64,000 nucleotides of DNA from Algibacter_G agarivorans (GTDB lineage Bacteria; Bacteroidota; Bacteroidia; Flavobacteriales; Flavobacteriaceae), in NCBI RefSeq assembly GCF_039543245.1, contig NZ_BAABJJ010000037.1, positions 1 to 64,000 on the forward strand, given 5' to 3'. The notes beneath the pieces are model-generated. The model saw nothing but the letters and a program-made list of their open reading frames with translations. It was not told the origin of the DNA and did no database searches. The position numbers were made by a program, and so were the translations under genes. The first letter of the stretch is position 1, and each line of letters opens with the position of its first letter. Below, piece by piece: positions 50,401-59,636 of the stretch.

Positions 50401-51302
50401 GAAAATTAGTTCCATCTTGGATTCGAGTTCCAATAGTATTTTTTATCATTTTCGGAGCCGTAGAATTCTTTATAGATTCTGGAGAAAAACCTGCATTTAT
50501 TGAATATCCCGCAGTGATGCTATTTCTTCTTTTAGTGCTTTTAATTCTTATTGCTATTGAAGCGATTGTTGGCGCATTAGAAAATGTAATGCTACACAAA
50601 TTAGATGAAGAAGCCAAAACACGCTTTTTAGCTGAAAAGGAATCGGCTTATAAGTTCACTTGGCTAAAAGAAACCTATACAAAACTTTTAGGCTCAAAAC
50701 CGATTGAAGAAGAAGGCGAAATTATTTTAGACCATAACTACGATGGTATAAAAGAATTAGATAACAACTTACCACCTTGGTGGGTGTATGCCTTTTACAT
50801 CTCAATTGTTTTTGCATTTGTTTACTTAGCTAAATATCATGTTTTTAATGGAGATAATCAAATTGATGAATTAGAAACAGAATTGGCAGAAGCTAGAATT
50901 GCTATTGAGCAATACAAAAAAACGGCAAAAAATTTAGTAGACGCCAATACCGTAACACAACTTACTGAAGCAGCAGATTTAGCAGCTGGAAAAACAATAT
51001 TCGAAACAAATTGCGTGGCGTGCCATATGGCAGATGGCGGCGGTGGTATTGGCCCAAATCTAACCGATAAACACTGGATTTTAGGTGGTAACATTAAAAG
51101 CATATTTACAACCGTATCAGAAGGTGGGCGTTCAGGAAAAGGGATGATTGCCTGGAAAGCACAACTTAAACCATTAGAAATGGCACAGGTAGCCAGTTAT
51201 GTTTTAACATTTCAAGGTACTACGCCAGCAAACCCGAAAGTAGCAGAAGGCGATGTTTGGGTTGATGAAAATGCTGAAGCTCCTACCGAAGCAGTTGAGT
51301 AA
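50397..51302 (+). CDS. ccoP: cbb3 oxidase c-type cytochrome subunit CcoP
   Basis: The 301-residue protein has two or more N-terminal hydrophobic segments, the CcoP motif NNLPPWWVYAFYISI near 122 followed by a helix, and a c-type cytochrome domain with Cys206-x2-Cys209-His210 (CVACHMADGGGGIGPNLTD) and the distal Met-bearing region GMIAWKAQLKP. Only one CxxCH is present; proteobacterial CcoP has two. It transfers electrons from a soluble cytochrome to CcoO. It is translationally coupled to ccoQ. Confidence 0.93.
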   Translation: MRKLVPSWIRVPIVFFIIFGAVEFFIDSGEKPAFIEYPAVMLFLLLVLLILIAIEAIVGALENVMLHKLDEEAKTRFLAEKESAYKFTWLKETYTKLLGSKPIEEEGEIILDHNYDGIKELDNNLPPWWVYAFYISIVFAFVYLAKYHVFNGDNQIDELETELAEARIAIEQYKKTAKNLVDANTVTQLTEAADLAAGKTIFETNCVACHMADGGGGIGPNLTDKHWILGGNIKSIFTTVSEGGRSGKGMIAWKAQLKPLEMAQVASYVLTFQGTTPANPKVAEGDVWVDENAEAPTEAVE

Positions 51303-51336
51303 ATTGTAACAGATTCAATATAAACTAAACACTTTT

Positions 51337-51370
51337 AGACCTGCGAGGTTTTAAAAAACCTTGTAGGTCT
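51337..51370. repeat. AGACCTGCGAGGTT/AACCTTGTAGGTCT hairpin after ccoP
   Basis: Imperfect inverted repeat of about 15 bp with an A-rich loop. Without a T-tract it is more likely a repetitive hairpin than a terminator, but it may stabilise the 3' end of the ccoNOQP transcript. Confidence 0.55.
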
Positions 51371-51409
51371 CTTAAAGCATAGTTTCATCATACCTACAAT
51401 GTTTTTAAT

Positions 51410-51425
51410 CCCGATAATTATCGGG
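51410..51425. repeat. CCCGATAATTATCGGG palindrome
   Basis: Perfect 16-bp palindrome, member of the family also seen at 11100-11115 and 63840-63853, 24 bp upstream of ccoG. Confidence 0.65.
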
Positions 51426-51448
51426 GCTCGCAGGATAAATAAAAAAAA

Positions 51449-52873
51449 GTGGAAACCCCAAAAAACGAAACATTTAGAGATTCTATTGGTACGATTACCG
51501 AAGAAGGCAAACGTGCTTGGGTATTTCCTAAAAAACCTAGCGGAAAGTTTTACAAATACCGAAAGCTGGTTAGCTATGGGTTATTAGCATTTTTATTATT
51601 ATCGCCCTTTATAAAAATTAACGGTAATCAGTTTTTGATGTTCAATATATTAGAACGTCGTTTTAATATATTCGGATTTCCATTTTGGCCACAAGATTTT
51701 CATTTGTTTGTTATTTCAATGATAATTGGCGTGGTGTTTATTGCACTGTTTACGGTGTCTTTCGGTCGGATTTTCTGCGGTTGGATTTGTCCACAAACCA
51801 TTTTTATGGAAATGGTTTTCAGACGCATTGAATATTGGATAGAAGGCGATCGGGGAAAACAGATCCGTTTATCAAAACAAGAATGGAATGCTGAAAAAAT
51901 AAGAAAGAAAGGATTAAAACTGATTATATTTTTAATCATTTCATTCATTATTGCAAATGTGTTTTTAGCCTATTTAATAGGAAGCGATAAGCTCATTCAA
52001 TACATAGCCGATGGTCCTTTTAGCCATTTAAGCACACTTATCTCGCTGTCAATATTTACAGCAGTATTTTATTTTGTATTTGCTTGGTTTAGAGAACAAG
52101 TTTGTATTATTGCTTGTCCTTACGGAAGATTGCAAGGAGTTTTATTGGACAAAAAATCCATAGTAGTGGCTTACGACCATAAACGTGGCGAAGCAGAAAA
52201 AGGCAGGAAAAAATTCAGGAAAAACGAAGACAGAGCAGCCTTAGGCCATGGCGATTGTATTGATTGCTTTCAGTGTGTGAATGTATGCCCAACAGGCATT
52301 GATATTAGAAACGGTACACAACTAGAATGTATAAACTGTACCGCTTGTATTGATGAATGCGACCATATTATGGAAAGCATTAATCTTCCAAAAGGGTTGA
52401 TAAGATATGCCAGTGAAGAAAATATAGAAACGAAAGCACCATTTAAAATCACGAATAGAATGAAAGGCTATATAGCCGTTTTAACCATTTTAGTTGGATT
52501 ACTTACTGGTATGCTTTTTTTAAGAAACGACATAGAAGCCAATGTTTTAAGACTTCCAGGCCAATTATATGAACATAAAGATAACAATATAATAAGCAAT
52601 GTGTTTACCTATAAATTGGTAAATAAAACATCCAAAGATATTGAGGATGTGAGTTTTAAATTGATGTCGCATAAAGGCAAATTAAAAGTGGTATCCACAC
52701 ACGACAGTTTTATAGTGCCCAATCAAGGCATTGCTCAAGGCACCTTATTTATAGAGATCAATAATTCGGCTTTAACTGGAGATAGAAATAAAATAAAGAT
52801 TGGTGTTTACTCGGGTGACAAGCTAATTGAAACAACAACGGCAAATTTTTTAGGGCCTAGGAGTTTTAAATAA
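51449..52873 (+). CDS. ccoG: cbb3 oxidase accessory protein CcoG (FixG/RdxA)
   Basis: The 474-residue membrane ferredoxin-like protein is thought to reduce Cu(II) during oxidase assembly. It has five hydrophobic segments, an N-terminal cysteine motif (FCGWICPQTIFMEMVFR), a second (CIIACPYGRLQGVL) and two 4Fe-4S ferredoxin motifs (CIDCFQCVNVCPTGIDI and CINCTACIDECD). The C-terminal immunoglobulin-like domain is typical. The start is a GTG (METPKNE by initiation), because no ATG in this frame lies closer. It follows ccoP by 146 bp containing two hairpin repeats. Confidence 0.95.
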   Translation: METPKNETFRDSIGTITEEGKRAWVFPKKPSGKFYKYRKLVSYGLLAFLLLSPFIKINGNQFLMFNILERRFNIFGFPFWPQDFHLFVISMIIGVVFIALFTVSFGRIFCGWICPQTIFMEMVFRRIEYWIEGDRGKQIRLSKQEWNAEKIRKKGLKLIIFLIISFIIANVFLAYLIGSDKLIQYIADGPFSHLSTLISLSIFTAVFYFVFAWFREQVCIIACPYGRLQGVLLDKKSIVVAYDHKRGEAEKGRKKFRKNEDRAALGHGDCIDCFQCVNVCPTGIDIRNGTQLECINCTACIDECDHIMESINLPKGLIRYASEENIETKAPFKITNRMKGYIAVLTILVGLLTGMLFLRNDIEANVLRLPGQLYEHKDNNIISNVFTYKLVNKTSKDIEDVSFKLMSHKGKLKVVSTHDSFIVPNQGIAQGTLFIEINNSALTGDRNKIKIGVYSGDKLIETTTANFLGPRSFK

Positions 52874-53058
52874 GACAGAAGCACGAAGACAGAAGTTGGA
52901 AGTGACTTTGGCGGATGGGTGCATTAGGGATTGAACGGTATGTTTGAGCTCCTCGAAGGGAGCGAGTAGTGAAAGCCCGACCCGAGGTACGAAGGGAAAT
53001 GCCATAAAAAAGAATTATGAGATTCTGAAATGAACTCAGAATGACAAAATATTGAATC
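52874..53058. repeat. Repetitive block between ccoG and ccoH
   Basis: A GC-richer segment (about 52905-53010: GGGATTGAACGG, GAGCTCCTCGAAGGGAGC, AGTGAAAGCCCGACCC, CGAAGGGAAATGCC) is followed by the small inverted repeat ATTCTGA/TCAGAAT (53023-53043). Such blocks recur between genes in Bacteroidetes. No gene. Confidence 0.6.
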
Positions 53059-53505
53059 ATGAAATTTAATTGGGGAACCGGAATTGTACTTGCTTTTATT
53101 GGCTTTATCGCCTTTATTTTGTACTTTATCATAACGATGCTTGTGGACGATAACTTTGAACACGAATTAGTTACTGAGGATTATTATGGTGCCGAATTAC
53201 TATATCAAAATGATATTAATAAACTTGAAAAATCAAAAGAGCTAGAGGAAAATATTAGCTATTTAAGAACTAGTGAAGGCTTAAAAATTGTGTTCCCTGA
53301 AACTATAGATTACAAAAAAATTACTGGAAAAGTGTTCCTATATAGACCATCTAACAAACAGTTAGACTTTGAAACTATCATTTCATTGTCTAAATCTAAT
53401 TTGCTCATACCTGACAATCGTTTGGTAGATGGTCGTTGGAACATTATAGTAGATTGGCAATATAACGGAAATAATTATTTATTTAAAGAATCTATAACAT
53501 ATTAG
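53059..53505 (+). CDS. ccoH: cbb3 oxidase maturation protein FixH/CcoH
   Basis: The 148-residue protein has one N-terminal membrane helix (about 7-30), the FixH element LVTEDYYGAELLYQNDINKLEKS and a periplasmic beta-sandwich ending in DGRWNIIVDWQYNGNNY. It supports cbb3 assembly with CcoG. It is immediately followed (1 bp) by the TauE/SafE-like gene. Confidence 0.9.
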   Translation: MKFNWGTGIVLAFIGFIAFILYFIITMLVDDNFEHELVTEDYYGAELLYQNDINKLEKSKELEENISYLRTSEGLKIVFPETIDYKKITGKVFLYRPSNKQLDFETIISLSKSNLLIPDNRLVDGRWNIIVDWQYNGNNYLFKESITY

Positions 53506-53506
53506 T

Positions 53507-54208
53507 ATGCTTTTTTCGGCATTTATACTGGGATTGCTTGGAAGTTTCCACTGCGTAGGTATGTGTGGGCCAATAGCGTTTATGCTACCAGTAGACCGAA
53601 CAAATGGGTTTAAAAAAGTGTCACAAATTGCTATCTATCATTTTGGCAGGTTGTTAGCTTATAGTACTATTGGACTCATTTTTGGACTTATCGGGCAACG
53701 CCTTTACATTTTTGGATTTCAGCAACAGCTATCTATTATTATAGGTGTTTTAATGATTCTTGCAGTTATCATTCCTCAAAAAACCTTTAATAAATACAAT
53801 TTCTCGAAACCTATTTATAGGCTTATTTCCAAAGTTAAATCTGCCTTGGGCAGTGCTATGAAGAAAAAAACATTGGATACCTTTATAACCATTGGTTTTT
53901 TAAATGGATTCTTACCTTGTGGCTTAGTATATATGGCATTATTTGCAGCTATTGCTGGAGGAAATGCAATTAACGGTAGCTTATATATGGCTATTTTTGG
54001 CATTGGAACTATTCCTTTAATGACGACGGCAATTTATTTTAGTCACTTTTTAAAAGGTTCAGCAAGACATAAAATTCAAAAAGCTATTCCTGTTTTTGTT
54101 ATTATTATTGGTGCTTTATTTATTCTACGCGGTTTAGGTTTAGGTATTCCTTACCTCTCTCCTGCTCCCGTTTACGACGTGGTCTCTGGCGGGGTGGATT
54201 GTCATTAA
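53507..54208 (+). CDS. TauE/SafE-like membrane protein of the cbb3 locus
   Basis: The 233-residue protein has six hydrophobic segments and begins GLLGSFHCVGMCGPIAFML, with a Cys-x3-Cys pattern and His near the N-terminus found in this subgroup. The second half repeats the pattern as GFLNGFLPCGLVYMALFAA. Homologues sit at the end of cco clusters in many Bacteroidetes and are annotated sulfite exporter TauE/SafE or UreH-like. The HC-x3-C and PC motifs suggest metal (copper or nickel) handling rather than sulfite export, but this is inference. Confidence 0.85.
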   Translation: MLFSAFILGLLGSFHCVGMCGPIAFMLPVDRTNGFKKVSQIAIYHFGRLLAYSTIGLIFGLIGQRLYIFGFQQQLSIIIGVLMILAVIIPQKTFNKYNFSKPIYRLISKVKSALGSAMKKKTLDTFITIGFLNGFLPCGLVYMALFAAIAGGNAINGSLYMAIFGIGTIPLMTTAIYFSHFLKGSARHKIQKAIPVFVIIIGALFILRGLGLGIPYLSPAPVYDVVSGGVDCH

Positions 54209-54409
54209 AAGATACATTTTGGTTTTTTGGGGGTTCCCTTGAGGTTACTTTAGGAATGTTCTCATCACTGCGGACATCTACAATCCCCTCTAGAAGATAT
54301 TCAAAATACACAAAACCACCTTACTTATAGATGTTTAACTCAAAAACTACACTAACTCATAGTATTTATCAATTATACATCAATAAAAATAATAGCTTTG
54401 GTTACTATA

Positions 54410-54428
54410 ATAATAGTATTACTATTAT
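54410..54428. promoter_or_regulatory. Probable TetR operator
   Basis: ATAATAGTA and TACTATTAT are perfect inverted halves around a central T. The right half overlaps the TATATTTG -7 box (54426-54433), the expected place for autorepression. Confidence 0.65.
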
Positions 54429-54433
54429 ATTTG
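54426..54433 (+). promoter_or_regulatory. -7 box for the TetR-ABC-HlyD-TolC operon
   Basis: TATATTTG matches TAnnTTTG, 18 bases before the chosen TetR start at 54452. Confidence 0.6.
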
Positions 54434-54451
54434 CGCTTAAATTTACTAATT

Positions 54452-55123
54452 ATGGATTCATTACTTTCAAACTTAAAGATTGCAGTTCCTGAGAAAATCT
54501 ATGTAAAAGACCCAGAGTCTTCTGATCTTGGTAAGCGTATTGTGGAACATAGTATCATCTTAATTGACGAGATTGGCTTTGACAGCTTTACCTTTAAAAA
54601 ACTTGGGAAATTAATAGGCTCTAACGAGAGCTCTATTTATCGTTATTTTGAAAGCAAACACAAACTACTTCTGTATTTATCGTCATGGTATTGGGCATGG
54701 ATTGAGTATCAATTGGTGTTTGAAACACATAGTTTAAATCCATCTGACAAACTTGAAAAGGCTATTGAAATTGTTACTAGAGCCATAAAAAAAGATTCAA
54801 AATTCTCCCATATTAATGAGACCATTCTAAATAAAATTATGGTTAATGAAAATTCAAAATCGTTTTTAACTAAAGAGGTTGACCAAGAAAATAAAGAGGG
54901 CTATTTTGTAATATACAAGCGCATTGTACATCGTTTACGCGATATGATTATTGGTACAAAACCTGATTACAAATTCCCATCAAGTCTCGCAAGTACTATT
55001 ATTGAAGGTAGTTTACATCAGCACTTTTTAAAAGACCATTTTAAATCAATTACAGATTGTAACGATGGGGTTTCCCCAACAAATTTTATGAAAAACTTAG
55101 TACTTAACACTTTGAAATCCTAA
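54452..55123 (+). CDS. TetR-family transcriptional regulator
   Basis: The 223-residue protein has a TetR-type helix-turn-helix near residues 25-70 (GFDSFTFKKLGKLIGSNESSIYRYFESKHKLL) and a helical ligand-binding domain. I start at MDSLLSNLKIAVPE. An in-frame ATG at 54398 lies upstream of the predicted promoter and would add a non-TetR hydrophobic stretch. It is the first gene of the export operon (2 bp before the ABC gene). The palindrome overlapping its promoter suggests it represses itself and the exporter until an effector binds. Confidence 0.88.
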   Translation: MDSLLSNLKIAVPEKIYVKDPESSDLGKRIVEHSIILIDEIGFDSFTFKKLGKLIGSNESSIYRYFESKHKLLLYLSSWYWAWIEYQLVFETHSLNPSDKLEKAIEIVTRAIKKDSKFSHINETILNKIMVNENSKSFLTKEVDQENKEGYFVIYKRIVHRLRDMIIGTKPDYKFPSSLASTIIEGSLHQHFLKDHFKSITDCNDGVSPTNFMKNLVLNTLKS

Positions 55124-55125
55124 CT

Positions 55126-56793
55126 ATGGAAAACAATCAAATGACCCCTTGGCAACGTTTAGTAGGCTTACTTCAGTTGGAAAAAAGGGATATACTACAA
55201 ATTTTTTACTACGCTATTTTTGCTGGTATTGTCGCCTTATCACTACCATTAGGAATCCAAGCTATCATCAATTTAATTCAAGGTGCGCAAATATCAACAT
55301 CATGGGTCGTCCTGGTCATTATAGTAACGCTTGGCGTGGCTTTTTCTGGCGCTTTACAACTCATGCAATTAAGAATTATTGAAACCATACAACAACGCAT
55401 ATTTACAAGGTCTTCTTTTGAGTTGGCGTATCGATTTCCAAAAATAAAAATGTCTGAGTTGCGTAATTATTACCCACCAGAATTGGCAAATCGCTTTTTT
55501 GACACACTAACAATTCAAAAGAGTTTGTCAAAAATTCTAATTGATGTGCCAACAGCTGTTTTACAAATTTTATTTGCTTTAATACTGCTGTCATTTTACC
55601 ATCCTTTCTTTATAGTCTTTGGACTTTTACTACTTGTTCTCATATTTGTAGTATTCAAATTCACCGCAAAAAAAGGATTAGAAACCAGTTTAAAAGAATC
55701 CAAAAACAAATACAAAGTCGCCCACTGGATTCAAGAAATTGCGCGTTCTGTAATTAGCTTTAAATTGTCTGGAAGCACAAACTTAGGTATAAATAAGAAT
55801 GATGATTTAGTAAATGATTATTTAAAAGCAAGAGAAAGTCATTTTAAGGTTATCATGCTTCAATTCATTCAAATGATAAGCTTTAAAGTTATTGTTACTG
55901 CAAGTTTACTGTTGATTGGAGGCGCTCTTGTTTTAAACCAAGAAATGAATATCGGGCAGTTTGTTGCAGCAGAAATCATTATTCTTTTGGTAATCGCTTC
56001 AGTAGAAAAACTAATCTTAGGGTTAGAATCATTTTACGACACTTTGACGTCCTTAGAAAAAATAGGTCAAATTGTTGACAAAGAATTAGAAAATCAAGGT
56101 GGAGAGACACCTCAATTCAGTAAAGGTATTAATATTGAATTGGAACATGTTTCATATGAAGTTGACAATAGAGATAAACATATTCTAAATAACATTTCAT
56201 TAAAAATAAACTCAAAAAGTAGAATTTTAATTAATGGTGAAAGCGGTTCGGGAAAATCTACTTTACTTCGATTAATCGCTGGAGTTATACAACCTACAGG
56301 CGGTCATGTGTATATAAATGATATGTCTATTAATAGTTTACACTTAAACTTTTACAGATCGCAATTAGGACTTTCCTTATCGGATGAAAACCCTTTCGAA
56401 GGTTCTATTAGAGACAATTTAACCTTTGGAAATGCTAATATTGCAGATGAAAAAATTCATGAAGTTCTTGACATTGTTGGGCTTAAATCTTTTATAAAGG
56501 AACAATCAGATGGTCTAAACACGGTGCTTTATCCAGACGGCAGACAAATGTCTTACTCATTATCAAAAAAAATTGTTTTGGCTCGCGCAATTCTAAAAAC
56601 ACCAAAAGTATTAATCCTTGAAGATGCTTTAGATAGGTTTAATAGAGCGGAAACAAAAGCTATTGTAGATTATTTATCCCATCAAGATAGGCCTTGGGCA
56701 CTCGTTGTAGTTAGTTTTAGTTCTGTTTGGAAAGATAAATGCAACGAAATCATCACCTTAGAAAAAGGTCAAATCAAATCTAAAAACAACTAA
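55126..56793 (+). CDS. ABC transporter, permease-ATPase fusion with degenerate ATPase motifs
   Basis: The 555-residue half-transporter has a six-helix exporter domain (about 20-300) and a nucleotide-binding domain with intact Walker A (GESGSGKST from 371). Other motifs are unusual. The signature region reads RQMSYSLSKK instead of LSGGQ, Walker B ends LILEDALD with Glu499-Asp500 where Asp-Glu is expected, and the switch His is replaced in VVVSFSSVW near 532. No N-terminal C39 peptidase is present. It lies between TetR and HlyD genes, so it is the inner-membrane part of a type I-like exporter. ATP hydrolysis may be weak or altered. Confidence 0.87.
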   Translation: MENNQMTPWQRLVGLLQLEKRDILQIFYYAIFAGIVALSLPLGIQAIINLIQGAQISTSWVVLVIIVTLGVAFSGALQLMQLRIIETIQQRIFTRSSFELAYRFPKIKMSELRNYYPPELANRFFDTLTIQKSLSKILIDVPTAVLQILFALILLSFYHPFFIVFGLLLLVLIFVVFKFTAKKGLETSLKESKNKYKVAHWIQEIARSVISFKLSGSTNLGINKNDDLVNDYLKARESHFKVIMLQFIQMISFKVIVTASLLLIGGALVLNQEMNIGQFVAAEIIILLVIASVEKLILGLESFYDTLTSLEKIGQIVDKELENQGGETPQFSKGINIELEHVSYEVDNRDKHILNNISLKINSKSRILINGESGSGKSTLLRLIAGVIQPTGGHVYINDMSINSLHLNFYRSQLGLSLSDENPFEGSIRDNLTFGNANIADEKIHEVLDIVGLKSFIKEQSDGLNTVLYPDGRQMSYSLSKKIVLARAILKTPKVLILEDALDRFNRAETKAIVDYLSHQDRPWALVVVSFSSVWKDKCNEIITLEKGQIKSKNN

Positions 56794-56796
56794 GTC

Positions 56797-58155
56797 ATGC
56801 TCAATATATCACATAACCAGTTGAACAAAAAAATAGACTTAGCCGAATATAAGTCTGGAAAGAATATCATGAATATTAAGTATTACAAATACTTTAATAG
56901 ATTTTTGTTAGCAGCGGCTATTATTCTTTTAATAGTAATGTTTTTACCTTGGACTCAGAACATAACAGGTCAAGGCATTGTTACGACTTTAAAACCTAAT
57001 CAGCGTCCGCAACATATTCAATCTCAAATACCTGGACGCATTGAAGAGTGGTTTGTACAAGAAGGTGATGAAGTAAAAAAAGGCGATACCATTTTAAGGA
57101 TTTCTGAAGTGAAAAGTGATTATTTTGATGATAGGCTGATGGAAAGAACCAATGACCAAATACAGGCCAAATCATCATCTGTAACAGCTTATGGCGGAAA
57201 AGTTGATGCTTTAAATAGACAAATTTCAGCATTACGAAACGAGCAAAAATTGAAGATGGAGCAAACTAAAAACAAATTGATGCAATCGCAGCTTAAAGTA
57301 AAAAGTGATAGCATTGATTTGGAAGCCTCTAAAACTAATTTAAAAATTGCAGAAACACAGTTTAATCGTATTCAAACGTTACAAGAAGAAGGTTTAAAAG
57401 CCTTAAAAGATGTTGAAGAAAAACGCTTAAAACTTCAAGAAACTCAGGCTAAATTTATTTCGCAAGAAAACAAATATCTCATGAGTCAAAATGATGTAAT
57501 TAATGCGAGGTTAGAATTATCAAGAACAAATGCTGCTTTTACTGATAAAATTTCAAAAGCGCAAAGCGATATGTTTACCGCACAATCTAGTGGTTTTGAC
57601 ACCCAAGCTCAAGTTACAAAACTTGAAAACGCCTATAGTAATTACAAAAAGCGTAATAGCCTATTGTATGTAACTGCGCCACAAAATGGATTCATAAACA
57701 AAGTGCTTACTGGCGGTATTGGTGTAACCTTTAAAGAAGGCTCAGAATTAGTTGGCATAATGCCTTCAAAATACGATTTAGCAGTTGAAACTTTTGTTAA
57801 ACCAATAGACTTACCCTTACTTCATAAAGGCGAAAAAGTACGTGTTCAATTTGACGGATGGCCTGCCATAGTATTTAGCGGATGGCCAAATGTATCTTAT
57901 GGAACTTATGGTGCAAAAGTTGTTGCTATTGAACGTTTTATAAGTAGCAACGGCAAATACAGAGTACTACTAGCACCAGATGAAACAGACCACGAATGGC
58001 CAGAAGCTATACGAGTAGGTTCTGGGGCAAGAACTATAGCCTTATTAGAAGATGTGCCTATTTGGTTTGAATTGTGGCGTCAAATTAACAGCTTCCCTCC
58101 TAACTATTATCAACCTGATGGTATAAAATCTGGATCTAAAAAAGATAAAAAATGA
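56797..58155 (+). CDS. HlyD-family membrane fusion protein
   Basis: The 452-residue periplasmic adaptor links an inner-membrane pump to TolC. It has one membrane helix near 33-50, a biotinyl-lipoyl half-motif (IPGRIEEWFVQEGDEVKKGDTIL near 75-98), long coiled-coil arms (about 115-285), the second lipoyl half (VTAPQNGFINKVL) and a beta-barrel domain near 310-420. It begins 3 bp after the ABC gene and overlaps the TolC gene by ATGA. A later ATG at residue 25 (MNIKYYKYF) is an alternative start. Confidence 0.9.
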   Translation: MLNISHNQLNKKIDLAEYKSGKNIMNIKYYKYFNRFLLAAAIILLIVMFLPWTQNITGQGIVTTLKPNQRPQHIQSQIPGRIEEWFVQEGDEVKKGDTILRISEVKSDYFDDRLMERTNDQIQAKSSSVTAYGGKVDALNRQISALRNEQKLKMEQTKNKLMQSQLKVKSDSIDLEASKTNLKIAETQFNRIQTLQEEGLKALKDVEEKRLKLQETQAKFISQENKYLMSQNDVINARLELSRTNAAFTDKISKAQSDMFTAQSSGFDTQAQVTKLENAYSNYKKRNSLLYVTAPQNGFINKVLTGGIGVTFKEGSELVGIMPSKYDLAVETFVKPIDLPLLHKGEKVRVQFDGWPAIVFSGWPNVSYGTYGAKVVAIERFISSNGKYRVLLAPDETDHEWPEAIRVGSGARTIALLEDVPIWFELWRQINSFPPNYYQPDGIKSGSKKDKK

Positions 58156-59555
58156 GAGCATTCATATTAAGTATTTTATTATGCTTTAGCAATCTAGTTT
58201 CGGCTCAAGATAGTACTTCGGTCATATCGCTATCTGAATATTTAGGCTATGTTAAGTCGTTTCACCCTATTGTTAAGCAAGCCAATTTGATGATTAATGA
58301 AAGTGAAGCAAAACTAATGAAAGCTCGTGGCGCTTTTGACCCAAAACTGGAAGTAGATTACGATAGAAAGACATTTAAAAACACGGAATATTACGACAGG
58401 CTAAATGCTTCCTTTAAAATCCCAACTTGGTTTGGTGTGGAATTAAAAGGAAATTTTGAAGAAAACACAGGGGATTTTTTAAACCCACAAGCTTTTGTTC
58501 CAGAAGATGGTCTATACAGTGCAGGTGTTTCTGTTCCCGTTGCCAGAGGCTTACTTACTAACAGTAGAATGGCAATGTTAAGGCAGTCAAGATTGTATGT
58601 AAAACAAGCCCAAGCAGATAGACAATTATTGGTTAACAGTATTTTATTCGATGCCACGATCACCTATTTTAATTGGTTAAAAACCTATAATGAAAAACGG
58701 GTTTACGAAGATTTCTTAACGAATGCAGAAATGCGTTTTAATGGCATTAAAAAGAGTTTTGAAGTAGGAGACAAACCCGCCATTGATACTTTAGAAGCTA
58801 GAATTGCGCTGAATAACAGAAGACTTAATTTAGAAAAATCAAGAATCAAATTTGTTAAATCGTCATTAGAATTATCCAACTATTTATGGCTGAATGACAA
58901 CACACCTATTGAAATTAAAAATGGTATGATTCCAGATGTACTGACCTTTAACAGTATTGATTTAACCCTAAACACATCAGGATTGGACATGGAGAGTTTT
59001 GATATTGAAAGTCACCCAAAATTGCAATCTTTAGATTATAAGTTTAAAAGTTTAAGTATTGAAAAACGATTAAAGCTAAATAACTTATTGCCTCAAATAG
59101 ATTTGCAGTACAATTTTTTATCTCAAACTCCAGAAGTGGCGCGTTCATTTAGTACATCGGCTTATAAAAGTGGTGTTAACATTAGTTTTCCTTTGTTTTT
59201 AAGAAAAGAACGTGGCGATTTGAAATTAGCAAAAATAAAACTTCAGAACACTAAGTTCGACATTCAAAATACTAGAGTTAGTTTAAAAAACAAGATTGAT
59301 GCGATTAATCAGGAATTGGACTCATACATCTTACAAAACGATTTTACAGATACGATAGTAAATGATTATTCAAAAATGCTATCTGCGGAAGAACGCAAAT
59401 TCTTTTTAGGAGAAAGCTCATTGTTTTTAGTAAATTCTCGGGAATCAAAACTAATTGACGCGAAACTAAAAGCTATAGACATTGAGAATAATTTCTTTAA
59501 AACTAAAGCCAGCTTGTTTAATGTGTTGGCGCTTTCTGAAGCTCAGGTGAATTAA
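58152..59555 (+). CDS. TolC-family outer-membrane efflux protein
   Basis: The 467-residue protein has a signal peptide (1-19, cleavage after VSAQ) and two TolC-like halves of long helices with beta-strand inserts (KLMKARGAFDPKLEVDYD; later KLNNLLPQIDLQYNF). It forms the outer-membrane channel for the ABC/HlyD pair. It is the last gene of the TetR operon, translationally coupled to hlyD by a 4-base overlap. The exported substrate is not indicated; no small bacteriocin-like precursor is seen next to the operon. Confidence 0.9.
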   Translation: MRAFILSILLCFSNLVSAQDSTSVISLSEYLGYVKSFHPIVKQANLMINESEAKLMKARGAFDPKLEVDYDRKTFKNTEYYDRLNASFKIPTWFGVELKGNFEENTGDFLNPQAFVPEDGLYSAGVSVPVARGLLTNSRMAMLRQSRLYVKQAQADRQLLVNSILFDATITYFNWLKTYNEKRVYEDFLTNAEMRFNGIKKSFEVGDKPAIDTLEARIALNNRRLNLEKSRIKFVKSSLELSNYLWLNDNTPIEIKNGMIPDVLTFNSIDLTLNTSGLDMESFDIESHPKLQSLDYKFKSLSIEKRLKLNNLLPQIDLQYNFLSQTPEVARSFSTSAYKSGVNISFPLFLRKERGDLKLAKIKLQNTKFDIQNTRVSLKNKIDAINQELDSYILQNDFTDTIVNDYSKMLSAEERKFFLGESSLFLVNSRESKLIDAKLKAIDIENNFFKTKASLFNVLALSEAQVN

Positions 59556-59636
59556 GATTTGAAGTTGAAATCTAATTAGATATTATTCAGCTAACTTGAC
59601 TTTGTAAAAAATTTCGGCTATCTTCGTTTAACGTCT

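Noticed and set aside
54120..54311. 63-codon minus-strand frame overlapping the end of the TauE/SafE-like gene
   Set aside because: Half of it is antisense to a conserved membrane protein, and the Arg/Pro-rich tail is typical of shadow translation. The part in the intergenic gap resembles no family I know.
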